NCBI GenBank assembly: GCA_035384565.1 | Contig: DAOOIT010000002.1 | Coordinates: forward strand, 1-64,000 | Direction: 5' to 3' | Length of the DNA: 64,000 bases | Source of the DNA: Planctomycetota bacterium | GTDB taxonomy: Bacteria > Planctomycetota > PUPC01 > DSUN01 | Shown here: in pieces, positions 26,745 through 35,470 of the stretch | Layout: the number at the start of each line of letters is the position of its first letter | How positions within the stretch are numbered: the first letter of the stretch is position 1 | Position numbers and translations under genes: made by a program | Notes under the pieces: model-generated | Told to the model about the DNA's origin: nothing | The model's database searches: none | Seen by the model: only the letters and a program-made list of their open reading frames with translations

Positions 26745-27353
26745 CTACCGAACCCCGGCCCTGGCCACCACGACAAGTGTCTTGCAGAACCACTGGCGCA
26801 GGTAGCCAGGCAACCTGCCGAGGCCCCAGTATCTGGTGGAGTCCGTTACGTAGTGCATCGCCACCTCCGTGAATCCCTCCCTCGAGAGAAGATGTCGCAG
26901 AGTCCCAGGGCAATACCAGCAGGTGTGCTCATGGTTGAGCGAGACCCTTCCGTACCTCAACACTTCCCAGACCAGTTTCGGGTAGAAGGCGTTCGGCGTG
27001 GTCAAGATCAGCGCTCCCCCAGGCACGAGATGGCGTTTCATGTTCCTCAGGAACAGACCCGGGTTTGACAGGTGCTCGATCACCTCCCCCGCGACAATGC
27101 AGTCGAACTCCTCGCCAAGCGTCACCATCTCAGCATCGCCGTGGAGAATGCTGTACCCCTTGCGACACAAAGCCTGCACACCACGCTCATCTTTGTCGAG
27201 GCCAATGACCCGCCGCGCGTGCTTGCGGACAATGTGATGAAGCCACGCGGGGTTTGCTTCCCTGTCGGCATCTCTGCCAATGCACCCCACATCAAGCACG
27301 TTCTTCCCTCTGATGGTCTCCGCAACGATGCTCTCTCTTGTCTCCCTGCCCAT
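26745..27353 (-). CDS. Class I SAM-dependent methyltransferase
   Basis: 202 residues. VLDVGCIG (19-26), the acidic IGLDKDERGV after strand 2, FDCIVAGEVIEHLSNPGLFL and LVPGGALILTTPN give a standard methyltransferase 11 fold. The middle part, RYGRVSLNHEHTCWYCPGTL, is typical of polysaccharide-locus methyltransferases. It is AT-richer than the GT4 genes around it and separated by 75-95 bp gaps. Confidence 0.85.
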   Translation of the reverse strand: MGRETRESIVAETIRGKNVLDVGCIGRDADREANPAWLHHIVRKHARRVIGLDKDERGVQALCRKGYSILHGDAEMVTLGEEFDCIVAGEVIEHLSNPGLFLRNMKRHLVPGGALILTTPNAFYPKLVWEVLRYGRVSLNHEHTCWYCPGTLRHLLSREGFTEVAMHYVTDSTRYWGLGRLPGYLRQWFCKTLVVVARAGVR

Positions 27354-27428
27354 GGGCCTTATGCTCCGCTTGTGGCCCGATGCGCTGAGGATAAGCGCCG
27401 CAACGCCAACCCTCAGATAGGAGGCATG

Positions 27429-28967
27429 TTACCTCGAAACTGCATAGACCGTGCCGTCGTCGAGCTCCGCGACCTCGTGCAACCTCACCCTCTGCCGAAG
27501 CTGCTCCACTGTGAAGAGGTGCCTCGCCCGCCCTCGCCTGAACCACACAAGATATGCCTTCTCCTCCTCCGGCCACGGGCCACTGAACGCGTGGGATTCA
27601 CCCATCGCTTCGCGCGAGTTGTACATGCCCTTTGCAGGGCTCTCGCTTGCGGGCATCTTTGTCTGAATGTAGAGCGCGTAAGGCGCGTTGCTGTAGACTC
27701 TGCACTCGGGCTCCAGAGGATGGCTCCGTAGCCACTGGATGGTTCGGCTCTGCGTCCACGGCTTGCTGGTGTATCCCTCTGGCCCCTCTCGCCACAGAGC
27801 CAGGAGACGAGACCCACTCGCGACGACCGGGTATAGCAGCCATATTGCGGCGCCTACAGCCAGCAGGCGAGTTCGCATCGGGCGAGCGGGGCGGAGATTC
27901 CGTATGTGTCGCTCAAACTCCCCTGCGGCACGGAGGAGGAGTACTGTCAAGGGGACATACACAGGCGATACCAACCTGCTGTTAGGCGGGTCGTAGGCTG
28001 TGGTGGCCGAGGTCACAGCTAGGAATAGGACGTAGACCCCGATGAACACGAGAAGGGGAGACATAGACGCCCCGGAACCTCCTTGGCCGGTGCCGACGTG
28101 TTCGGCTACCAGGGTTGGCACCGCAATGCAACACAGGGCAAGCTGGGGCGACAGATGCACAAGCCTACAGAACTCAACGATGGGGACATACCACGACACA
28201 ATCACAGCGGCAACTAGCATGCAGGTCTGATGCAGCCCGTATACGGAGCTTGCACGTGGCCCCAAGAGTGTGCCCGTCAGTGCATAGTTCCTGATCGCCC
28301 ATGCACCCAGCGGAGCTGCCGCTATAGGCAGCAGGAGGCAGACATGCGCGATCCGCGTGCGCCATTCGCGCCCTACAGCGAAGAGGATGACCGCCACGCC
28401 GGTGGCGATGATCGTCACGCCGGCATACCTGGTCGCAGCAGCGAAGCCGGCAGCCATGGCGGCTGCCATCAGGAAGCGGACCCGCGGCTCTCGCAGATAC
28501 GACTCCACGGCCAGCAGGAAACACACGGACAAGGCGATGAAGAGGGGCTCGGACCATGCCATCACTGACACAGAGAGCAGCGGTTTCGAGAACAGCACGA
28601 GGGCCTGCACAAGGACCACGAGAACCGGCGAGGCTCTGAGGTGCCGGGCGGCCAACTCCCCTGAGAGGTACACGATCAGACCGAAGAGCACGGCATTGAC
28701 CACGTGAGCCGAGCCCAGGGGGTCAGCCCCAGTACTCCACTGGACCGTTGCCAGGAGCATTGGATAGAGTGGGGGCTGCATGACCAGAGGGGTGCCATCC
28801 CAAATGGTGGCGCCCGCTCCCGCGGCCATGTGCCTTGCTGCTGCAATATAGCCCACGGAGTCGGGCGAGATTCCGGCCCCGTGATGGCCGATGCAGAACA
28901 GGACCATGCATGTCCCGATGAGACCCAGCAATCCGCCGGCTATTCTACATCTCACCGGGTGTGTCAT
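27429..28967 (-). CDS. Polytopic GT-C-like glycosyltransferase (PMT/ArnT group)
   Basis: 512 residues with about 11 membrane helices. The ATG used has GAGGT seven bases upstream. A GTG 14 codons earlier gives a longer version. The first outer loop contains GISPDSVGYIAAARHMAAG, the Asp-containing loop of PMT-like GT-C enzymes, followed by QPPLYPMLL, the PPL/Y motif of the same group. A C-terminal ~120-residue soluble part ends the protein. It should transfer a sugar from a polyprenyl phosphate on the outer face of the membrane. It is lower in GC than its neighbours. Confidence 0.8.
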   Translation of the reverse strand: MTHPVRCRIAGGLLGLIGTCMVLFCIGHHGAGISPDSVGYIAAARHMAAGAGATIWDGTPLVMQPPLYPMLLATVQWSTGADPLGSAHVVNAVLFGLIVYLSGELAARHLRASPVLVVLVQALVLFSKPLLSVSVMAWSEPLFIALSVCFLLAVESYLREPRVRFLMAAAMAAGFAAATRYAGVTIIATGVAVILFAVGREWRTRIAHVCLLLPIAAAPLGAWAIRNYALTGTLLGPRASSVYGLHQTCMLVAAVIVSWYVPIVEFCRLVHLSPQLALCCIAVPTLVAEHVGTGQGGSGASMSPLLVFIGVYVLFLAVTSATTAYDPPNSRLVSPVYVPLTVLLLRAAGEFERHIRNLRPARPMRTRLLAVGAAIWLLYPVVASGSRLLALWREGPEGYTSKPWTQSRTIQWLRSHPLEPECRVYSNAPYALYIQTKMPASESPAKGMYNSREAMGESHAFSGPWPEEEKAYLVWFRRGRARHLFTVEQLRQRVRLHEVAELDDGTVYAVSR

Positions 28968-29057
28968 TGCAGACCTCGCTGTCGGGGTCCGAGAGCCATC
29001 CACCACCACGAAGCGCGATCCAGGGCACCATGTCCGCTTGAGTGTTCTGCTGGCCTC

Positions 29058-30320
29058 TCAGCGCCAACCCGCCGCCAGCGGGCACGGGGTGCCAGGCGGG
29101 GACGCCGAATCCAGCACCGCCCCCAGCGCGCCCGCTTGCTCCCGGCGGCTCCACTTCTGGATTTCGGCGGGCCTTCGGTCCATCCGGATATCCCCCGTGC
29201 CCTTCCACTCGCGATGCCACCCCAGGAGCACGGCCTTGGCCTCCGCCACCGAGCCACACGCCCGGCCGATCCCGGTGCTCGCAAGGAGAGGGTCCACGCC
29301 CTCCGGGTCGCTGGGATATGCCAGGACGGGCCGGCCCGCGGCCATGTACTCGAAGAGCTTGCCCGGCAACACGCACGGCGCGCCCGGAATGCCCAGCGAC
29401 AGGAGCACCGTGGCCCCGCGCTGCACCCGCAGGGCCTCGGCATTCGGCACCCAGGGCAACTGCCTCACCGGCGCGGCCGACCGGCGCGCCTCGGGCAGGC
29501 ACGCCCGCCGCGCCCGACGGCCCAGGCAGCCGTGAAACTCCACGGCGATCTCGCTCGCCGGAATGGCGCCGTCGCGCACCAGCTCATCCACGGCCTGGAG
29601 GATCGGCCCTGGGTCCTGCCGGCCCTGGATGGTGCCCGTGTAGACGATGCGGAAGACATCTCCCTCGGGCCGCCCGGGGGCCTCGCACAGTTGCTCAGGG
29701 TCGAAGCCGTTCGAGATGAACGTGATGGGCGCGCGGTGCCGGCGGCTCAGAATGTGTGCATTCGGCTCGATGGTGGTGATCCGCGCCGCGGTGCGGCAGA
29801 AGCGCGCCTCGCGCCACGCCATCACCTTGCGCACCCACCAGGGGTAGACGACGTACTTCTCCGCAATGTCACGAAAGTCCGCCACCCACGGCACGCCCAG
29901 CCGCCGCGAGAGGCCCGAGGCGATGAGGAACACGCTGTAGCCGGGCGCCGTCGCCCAGATCGCATCCACGTCCAGAGACAGCCCGCGCGCCTGCCGGAGG
30001 CCCTGGCGGGCCGTGCGGCTGTTGTCGGAGCCTGGCAGCACCCAGTATTCGGCGATGCCCCGCATCGCCTTCAGGAGCGGGTTGGCCGACAGCGGCCGCA
30101 CGCTCCGCACGATTCGGAGGACGCGCGACTCGTCGAGGCCCGCCTCGCGGCGCAGTTCCTCGGGGCTCACGGGGTCGCGCAGGTGTGCGGGCTCGCACTG
30201 CGTCAGCACCGTCACCTCCCAGCCGAACTCCCTCAGGTACTTCGCCAGGCCGGCGGGGCGGCGGGCCGAGATGTGGTTCTCGGGCAGGAAGGCGGGCGTG
30301 ACGAAGAGCACCCTCCTCAC
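29058..30320 (-). CDS. Family 4 glycosyltransferase, paralogue 1 of tandem pair
   Basis: 420 residues from a GTG whose last two bases begin the upstream TGA (GTGA overlap). The N-terminus RRVLFVTPAFLPENHISARRPAGLAKYL and the donor region GKLFEYMAAGRPVLAYPSDPEG fit GT4. The next gene upstream has the same layout, including a C-terminal stretch reading like TGDIRM followed by the final helix. The pair arose by tandem duplication and then diverged, so they may add two similar sugars. Confidence 0.87.
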   Translation of the reverse strand: MRRVLFVTPAFLPENHISARRPAGLAKYLREFGWEVTVLTQCEPAHLRDPVSPEELRREAGLDESRVLRIVRSVRPLSANPLLKAMRGIAEYWVLPGSDNSRTARQGLRQARGLSLDVDAIWATAPGYSVFLIASGLSRRLGVPWVADFRDIAEKYVVYPWWVRKVMAWREARFCRTAARITTIEPNAHILSRRHRAPITFISNGFDPEQLCEAPGRPEGDVFRIVYTGTIQGRQDPGPILQAVDELVRDGAIPASEIAVEFHGCLGRRARRACLPEARRSAAPVRQLPWVPNAEALRVQRGATVLLSLGIPGAPCVLPGKLFEYMAAGRPVLAYPSDPEGVDPLLASTGIGRACGSVAEAKAVLLGWHREWKGTGDIRMDRRPAEIQKWSRREQAGALGAVLDSASPPGTPCPLAAGWR

Positions 30321-31555
30321 GCGCCGCGTCCCTTGTGCTCGGCCACCACGCGGTCGAGCACTGCCGCCAGCGTCTTGGCCTGTTCCTTGCGGCTGTACTT
30401 CATGATCTCGTCCGGATTGCGGCTCATGCGGATGTCGCCCGTCTGCTTCCACTCCCGATACCACCGCAACAGCACCGTCTTCAGCTCCTCTACGGAGTCG
30501 CACGAGACCCCAATCCCCGTCGCCTCCAGCACACGGTCCAGGCACTCGGGATGTTTGGGGTAGGACAATACAGGACGCCCGGCAGCCATATACTCGAAGA
30601 CCTTGCTCGTCAGCACCCCCGGTGTGTCTGGCATGCCGAGCACGAGCAGCACCGTCGCCTCACGCTGTGCGCGGAGAATCTCGGTCAGGGACAGCTTCGG
30701 CAGGATGCGGGGCGGCTTGCGGAATGAATTGAGTCCGTGCTCCCGCAGGAACTCAGCGGAAAGCGAGTAGAGCAGGATCTCCACTTCTTCCGCTGGTACA
30801 GCACCCTCGGTGATCAACTCATTCATCGCCCTGGTCACTGGCAGCACGTCCCGAGAACCCCACGCTGAACCCGTGTAGGCGATTGTGAACGTGCCCACCC
30901 TCGGCCGGGGAGGCTCTGCACACAGCCAGTCCGGGTCAAAGCCGTTCGGGATCACCGTGACAGGAACGGCGGCTCTCTGCCGCAGCAGCGCGGCCCAGGG
31001 CTCCGATACCGCGATCTGGTGCGAGGCGGTTCGACAGATGCGCCTCTCGCGCCAGGCCACCAGCCTCCTGAGGGCTTGGTTCTGGACGATCAGATCCACC
31101 GGATCCCTGTGGTCAGCCACCCAGGGCACACCGTGCTCTCTCGCTGCGATCGTGGCCGCGACGAACGGGCCCCAATGCGGTCCAGTGGCCCAGATCACCT
31201 CAGGGGCGCACGGCTGGCGCCCCAGTTCTGCCAGCACCTGCCGCGCCCATCGCGAGCTGCGGGATCCAGGAAGACACAGAATGTCGATCACCCCGAGCCA
31301 CCTTCGTGCCAGCCTGCCCATCGAGGCGGCGCGTTCCGCGGGGAGGTGCTTGCGGATGATCTGCGATTCGGGAATGCCGACGTTGGCTCGGACCTCCTCA
31401 TCAGACATCGGGCCCAGGCAGTCTGCGGGCAGCGACGTCAGCACGGTGACGTGCCAGCCGCAGGCCGGGAGGTACTTGGCCATCGCCGCCGCGCGGCGGG
31501 ACGACTGCCGGTTCATCGGCGGGAAGTCGGGGGCGATGAGGAGGACGCTTCTCAT
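30317..31555 (-). CDS. Family 4 glycosyltransferase, paralogue 2 of tandem pair
   Basis: 412 residues. The ATG overlaps the TGA of the upstream GT4 gene. MRSVLLIAPDFPPMNRQSSRR is followed by ICRTASHQIAVSEPW and VTVIPNGFDPDWL, matching the neighbouring paralogue's FCRTAARITTIEPN and ITFISNGFDPEQL. The donor motif is SKVFEYMAAGRPVLSYPKHP. Both paralogues keep the same C-terminal WKQTGDIRMSRNP-type tail. Specificity is unknown. Confidence 0.87.
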   Translation of the reverse strand: MRSVLLIAPDFPPMNRQSSRRAAAMAKYLPACGWHVTVLTSLPADCLGPMSDEEVRANVGIPESQIIRKHLPAERAASMGRLARRWLGVIDILCLPGSRSSRWARQVLAELGRQPCAPEVIWATGPHWGPFVAATIAAREHGVPWVADHRDPVDLIVQNQALRRLVAWRERRICRTASHQIAVSEPWAALLRQRAAVPVTVIPNGFDPDWLCAEPPRPRVGTFTIAYTGSAWGSRDVLPVTRAMNELITEGAVPAEEVEILLYSLSAEFLREHGLNSFRKPPRILPKLSLTEILRAQREATVLLVLGMPDTPGVLTSKVFEYMAAGRPVLSYPKHPECLDRVLEATGIGVSCDSVEELKTVLLRWYREWKQTGDIRMSRNPDEIMKYSRKEQAKTLAAVLDRVVAEHKGRGA

Positions 31556-32766
31556 GGTCCTGCCCCAGGCCGAGCGCCGGCTCCCGGGCCGCGGGTACCG
31601 GCGCCGCCCGAGGCACCGAATGGGACGGCGGGCCGGTTCAGGCATTCCTCGTACGCGGCGTGCAATTGCCGGCCCACGCTCGCGAGGCTGAAGCGCTGGG
31701 CCGCGTACTCCGAGAGCCGACTCGGCGGGAAGTCGCTCAGATGGTCGAGCATGTAGTCAATTCCTCGGCACAGCGCGGCCTCGTCGTTCGGAGGCACGAG
31801 CATGCCGACCTCGGGGGTGATGAACTCCTCGGGCCCGCCGCAGCGGGTCGCCAGCACGGGCGTGCCGGTGGCCAGGGCCTCAATGGCGACGATGGAGAAG
31901 GTCTCGCACAGGCTGCTGACGACCACGAGGTCGGCTCCCCGCATCCTTTCGGCGACCTCCCCGTGCGGTCGGGCGCCCAGGAAGCTCACCTTGTCCAGAA
32001 GACCGAGATCGGCGGCCGTCTTCACGTATCCCTCCCGAGCCGGGCCGTCGCCCACAATGTCTAGCCGCCAATCCGCGCGTGTGCCCCGGAGGGCCGCCAA
32101 CGAGCGGAGCAGAACGGGTATCCCTTTGAGGTGCCGTCCGTCGTAGAAGCCGACCGAAAGGAGGCGCCTCGCCGGCTCAGCAGGCGGCGCCACCTTGGGA
32201 CGGAAGGTCGCCGTGTCCACAGGATTCGGCACGACGCGAAAGCGCGCACGGATGCCGTATGCTTCGATAGCGTGCTGCAAGGCGAGGCTTATCGGCAACA
32301 CCAGCCGCGCTCTCGCGAAGGCGAACCTGGCCTTGCGAACCTGGCGTCTCGACAGGGTCTTCATCAGGAAGGAGCTGAAGTGCTCCGAGATGACCACGGG
32401 GAGGCCATAGCGCTTGCCAAGGAGCACCGCCGCGAACCCGGCATCGAACACGTGCGCGTGAAGAAGGTCCGGCCTGAACCCGCCGGCCCAGAGCTGTCGG
32501 AACGCTCGGAACGTGCTGTACGTTTCCCAGAGAAACGACCAGCCTGGAACCGCGGCACAGCGGTGCCGGACGCGATAGGTCGGGATGCCCGCGGTGAGGG
32601 CTTCATCCGGCTCGCGTTCCACGAGGTAGCGCCGGCGCAGGTGCGGGCAGCGGCCGGCCATGTGAAGCACCACGACCTCGTTGTGCAGGGCAGCGGCCTT
32701 GGCGTGCGCCCGAACGAAGCCGCCAGCTCCGGGAGGATACCAGGGGGTGAGCAGCAGAACCCTCAG
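31552..32766 (-). CDS. Family 4 glycosyltransferase, probable CTG start
   Basis: 404 residues if translation starts at the CTG that overlaps the upstream TGA (CTGA). No ATG, GTG or TTG lies in frame near the conserved N-terminus RVLLLTPWYPPGAGGFVRAH; the nearest in-frame ATG is over 350 bases upstream, inside the GT2 gene. The site GGAGG lies 7 nt before the CTG, in the usual place. The fold is GT4: YDGRHLKGIPVLLRSL opens domain 2 and SSLCETFSIVAIEALATGTP is the E-x7-E donor site. The ATGA pattern used at its 3' junction supports the same coupling here. Confidence 0.85.
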   Translation of the reverse strand: MRVLLLTPWYPPGAGGFVRAHAKAAALHNEVVVLHMAGRCPHLRRRYLVEREPDEALTAGIPTYRVRHRCAAVPGWSFLWETYSTFRAFRQLWAGGFRPDLLHAHVFDAGFAAVLLGKRYGLPVVISEHFSSFLMKTLSRRQVRKARFAFARARLVLPISLALQHAIEAYGIRARFRVVPNPVDTATFRPKVAPPAEPARRLLSVGFYDGRHLKGIPVLLRSLAALRGTRADWRLDIVGDGPAREGYVKTAADLGLLDKVSFLGARPHGEVAERMRGADLVVVSSLCETFSIVAIEALATGTPVLATRCGGPEEFITPEVGMLVPPNDEAALCRGIDYMLDHLSDFPPSRLSEYAAQRFSLASVGRQLHAAYEECLNRPAVPFGASGGAGTRGPGAGARPGAGP

Positions 32767-33872
32767 GCGCCATCCTCCGCGGGGTCTTCTGGGGTCGGGG
32801 TGTGGCGCGCTGTCCCGCTTCTTCCCTGATGGGCAGGCAGGAAGTGCGCGCGCTTGATGCCCAGAAGGCGCCCGACCTGCTTTACGGCGGCCAGGGTTGC
32901 CATTCGGGGCGGCCAGAGACGGAGGGCTCGCCAGAACAGCCGGCGGCTTGCCGCGCTGTTGCGTCGAACGAGAGCGATGGACTGCTGGAGGAGCGACGCT
33001 GATGCTGCTCTCCTGAGCCAGGCGAAAGTGGAGCTGGACTCGCGCGCTCTGGCCTGGAGGAGCAGTTCGGCAAGGAGCGAGAGGACGAGAGGCAGTAGGT
33101 CGGCTTTGATCGGGCCATGACCACACAGAAGCCATCTTAGCCCCGCGGCCTCCGGCCCGCCAAGCTCGCGCCCGAGGTAGCGAGACATCAGGCGCCGGGA
33201 GACGCTGCAACCAAGCTCTCTGCCAGCAAGCCCGCGGGTGGCCGCGCTCGAACGGGGATGGGATCGGTGTCTCATCAGGGGGGCAGAGAGGTTGCCGAAG
33301 ATCGTATGGTCACGGAGTCTCGCCCACAGGTCATAGTCCTGCGCAACCCAGAACCTCTCATCGTATCCGCCGAAGGTCAGAACCAGCTCGCGCCGGAAGA
33401 TGGCCAGGGGGTGAGAGAGGCAGGCGGTCCAGAGAAGCATCAGCCTGATCTGTTCATCTCTGCACGGAGGCGAGTGACGCTCAAGAATCCCTCCCTTCTC
33501 GTCAGTAGTCCAGAAAGCGGCGGACGATGCACCGATCTGCTGGCTGCGTTCCATGTAGCTCACCTGCCTGGCCAGGCGGGTGGGGACGTAGACATCATCC
33601 GCGTCCGCACGTGCCACAAGGGGGGCGCGCGCCGCCCGAAGGCCCCGGTTCAGCGACACAGGCAGCGTGAGGCAACGGTCATTGCGTACGACCACAACCC
33701 TGGGATCCGAGTAGCTGCGCAGAATCGCCCCTGTGCCGTCCGTGCTGCCATCGTCCACGATGAGGAACTCGAAATCCCGGAACGTCTGGGCGAGGATGCT
33801 ATCCACCGCCTGGCGAAGGAAGGCCTCGCCGTTGTGAACGGACATCAGCACTGTCACCGCTGGCGCCGTCAT
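32763..33872 (-). CDS. Family 2 glycosyltransferase
   Basis: 369 residues. An ATG is used; a GTG two codons earlier also exists. The GT-A core has VTVLMSVHNGEAFLRQAVDSIL, FLIVDDGSTDGTG and ARADADDVYVP, the last being the metal-binding D-x-D. WVAQDYDLWARLRDHTIFGNL is the acceptor-side motif. The C-terminal third, rich in Leu, Arg and Ser, has no recognised domain. It probably adds one sugar to the growing chain. Confidence 0.88.
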   Translation of the reverse strand: MTAPAVTVLMSVHNGEAFLRQAVDSILAQTFRDFEFLIVDDGSTDGTGAILRSYSDPRVVVVRNDRCLTLPVSLNRGLRAARAPLVARADADDVYVPTRLARQVSYMERSQQIGASSAAFWTTDEKGGILERHSPPCRDEQIRLMLLWTACLSHPLAIFRRELVLTFGGYDERFWVAQDYDLWARLRDHTIFGNLSAPLMRHRSHPRSSAATRGLAGRELGCSVSRRLMSRYLGRELGGPEAAGLRWLLCGHGPIKADLLPLVLSLLAELLLQARARESSSTFAWLRRAASASLLQQSIALVRRNSAASRRLFWRALRLWPPRMATLAAVKQVGRLLGIKRAHFLPAHQGRSGTARHTPTPEDPAEDGA

Positions 33873-33891
33873 GAACACTTCACCATCGGTG

Positions 33892-34530
33892 TCACTTGAC
33901 CGCTATGATCCAGGTGACAATGGGCCACCGTGGATCGTTTCTTGTGGCCAGTCGGTGGAAAGGGTGCCACCTGGCGTGCGGGACCCCTTCGTACCTGAGA
34001 CCATCACCTTCGTCGCCCACTATCGGCCACACTTCTCTGTTCCCCCAGCTACCGACCTCGATAACCCTTGTCCAAGCTCGGTGGAGCAGAGACAAGCCTT
34101 GGGGTGTGAATCGCCAGAAGTCCTCTGGGGCGCCATGGATTGGGTGGAGCAGACAGGTGGTGTGGACAGCTATGCCGCCCCTTCTCAGAACTCGGTGGCA
34201 TTCATCTATGGCCTGTTGTGGACTTCCCTCGACATGCTCCAGCACTTGGTCCGATAGCACGTGGTCAAAGCTGGCATCTGGGTAGTCAAGGTGGAGAATG
34301 CTGTGCTCTGGGTAGTTGGCCTCGACAACTGCCGTTGGCTTCAGGCTGAGGAGTCCGCAGAGATTGGCCGAATGACTGATAGCGAGCACGCATCCTGTTC
34401 GGTGCGGCAAGAGCGTTCCGACAGCACGGAGTCGTTCATACATGAAGTAGCGGGTAATGCGAGGCCCACGACGCAGGCCCCTCATTGACAGGCGCCACAC
34501 AAGTTCGCGCACCTTCTGTAAGATACGCAT
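33892..34530 (-). CDS. Methyltransferase-like protein with degenerate motif I
   Basis: 212 residues from the ATG two bases after the upstream stop. The strongly conserved block LDYPDASFDHVLSDQVLEHVEG matches methyltransferase 11 domains, as does VLRRGGIAVHTTCLLHPIHG. The first SAM-binding loop, normally Gly-rich, reads CVLAISHSANLCG, so cofactor binding may be altered. It belongs to a common polysaccharide-locus subfamily with PEDFWRFTPQGL. GC is visibly lower than in the adjacent GT2 gene. Confidence 0.8.
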   Translation of the reverse strand: MRILQKVRELVWRLSMRGLRRGPRITRYFMYERLRAVGTLLPHRTGCVLAISHSANLCGLLSLKPTAVVEANYPEHSILHLDYPDASFDHVLSDQVLEHVEGSPQQAIDECHRVLRRGGIAVHTTCLLHPIHGAPEDFWRFTPQGLSLLHRAWTRVIEVGSWGNREVWPIVGDEGDGLRYEGVPHARWHPFHRLATRNDPRWPIVTWIIAVK

Positions 34531-34532
34531 CG

Positions 34533-35330
34533 CTACCTTGGTGTTTCGGGCAGAAGGGGGCGCGTGGCCACCACGACCTGGGTGAGCCAATACTTTCCTG
34601 TAGGGTTGAACTTGTAGAGGAGGTTCTTTCCAAACCAGATATTGGCAAGACTCATCAGCCAGCGGAAGACGGGTCTTCGGAGGAACAACCTGGGGTACCA
34701 GTAGTACAGATCGAGCGCGAACAACGATGTGCAGAAGGCATGCTGTGTGACGCAGAGGGACTCGCCGACAAGACGGCTGAACTCGCCGGGAAAGAACTCT
34801 CGCACGTGTTCCCTGGCCTGTACGAATTCGGTAAGGCGGACCGGGGTGGATAGGACGAGACGTCCGTTCGGCCGCATGACCCGCCGCATGTCGGCCAGCA
34901 ATCCTCGGGCGTCCGCGACGTGTTCGATCACGTCCGCGCAGACCACAACATCCTGTGTTCCGTCTCCGACGAGGGCCAGAGCATCCAGAACTTTGACTGA
35001 TGCGCCCTTCCTACGCAGCATCTCGGCAGCCAGTGCCCTGCCTGTGAGGTCCGGCTCGACGCACGATGTCTGACCATTCGGGTTGCGGCGATACAGCATG
35101 TAAGTGAGCGCGCCATCACCAGAGCCGACGTCCAGAACGGACATGCCGTCCCGGATACGTACAGCATCCAGCACTGCGCGGTACCGAGCGGCCGTGAGGA
35201 GGTCATGGTTCCTGGGGTCGCGGCTGAACGCGAGCCAATGATAGGCTCCCCGCCTGACGTACTTGCTGAACGGAGGCACACTTGGCTGTGTCTCACCGCT
35301 CACGTGCTCACCATCAGTTGCCTCGCGCAT
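34533..35330 (-). CDS. Class I SAM-dependent methyltransferase
   Basis: 265 residues. The ATG used has AGGG eight bases upstream; the longer frame 17 codons further up has no visible site. VLDVGSGDG (65-73), DVVVCADVIEHVADARGLL and RRVMRPNGRLVLSTP are standard. A C-terminal hydrophobic-aromatic stretch (LFALDLYYWYPRLF) may associate with the membrane. It is two bases from the next methyltransferase gene, so two methylations may be coupled. Confidence 0.85.
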   Translation of the reverse strand: MREATDGEHVSGETQPSVPPFSKYVRRGAYHWLAFSRDPRNHDLLTAARYRAVLDAVRIRDGMSVLDVGSGDGALTYMLYRRNPNGQTSCVEPDLTGRALAAEMLRRKGASVKVLDALALVGDGTQDVVVCADVIEHVADARGLLADMRRVMRPNGRLVLSTPVRLTEFVQAREHVREFFPGEFSRLVGESLCVTQHAFCTSLFALDLYYWYPRLFLRRPVFRWLMSLANIWFGKNLLYKFNPTGKYWLTQVVVATRPLLPETPR

Positions 35331-35470
35331 CGCAGTGTCCCTGCCGGATCGGCAGTCGCTAGTGGGATACGTGTGCTGCATGCAGGCTGGCCCGCCAACG
35401 ACCTCCCCATGTATCTGACCCGGAGTCAGCTCGGCGCGCCGGCCGCATCAGGCGAAGACATTCTCTAAGC

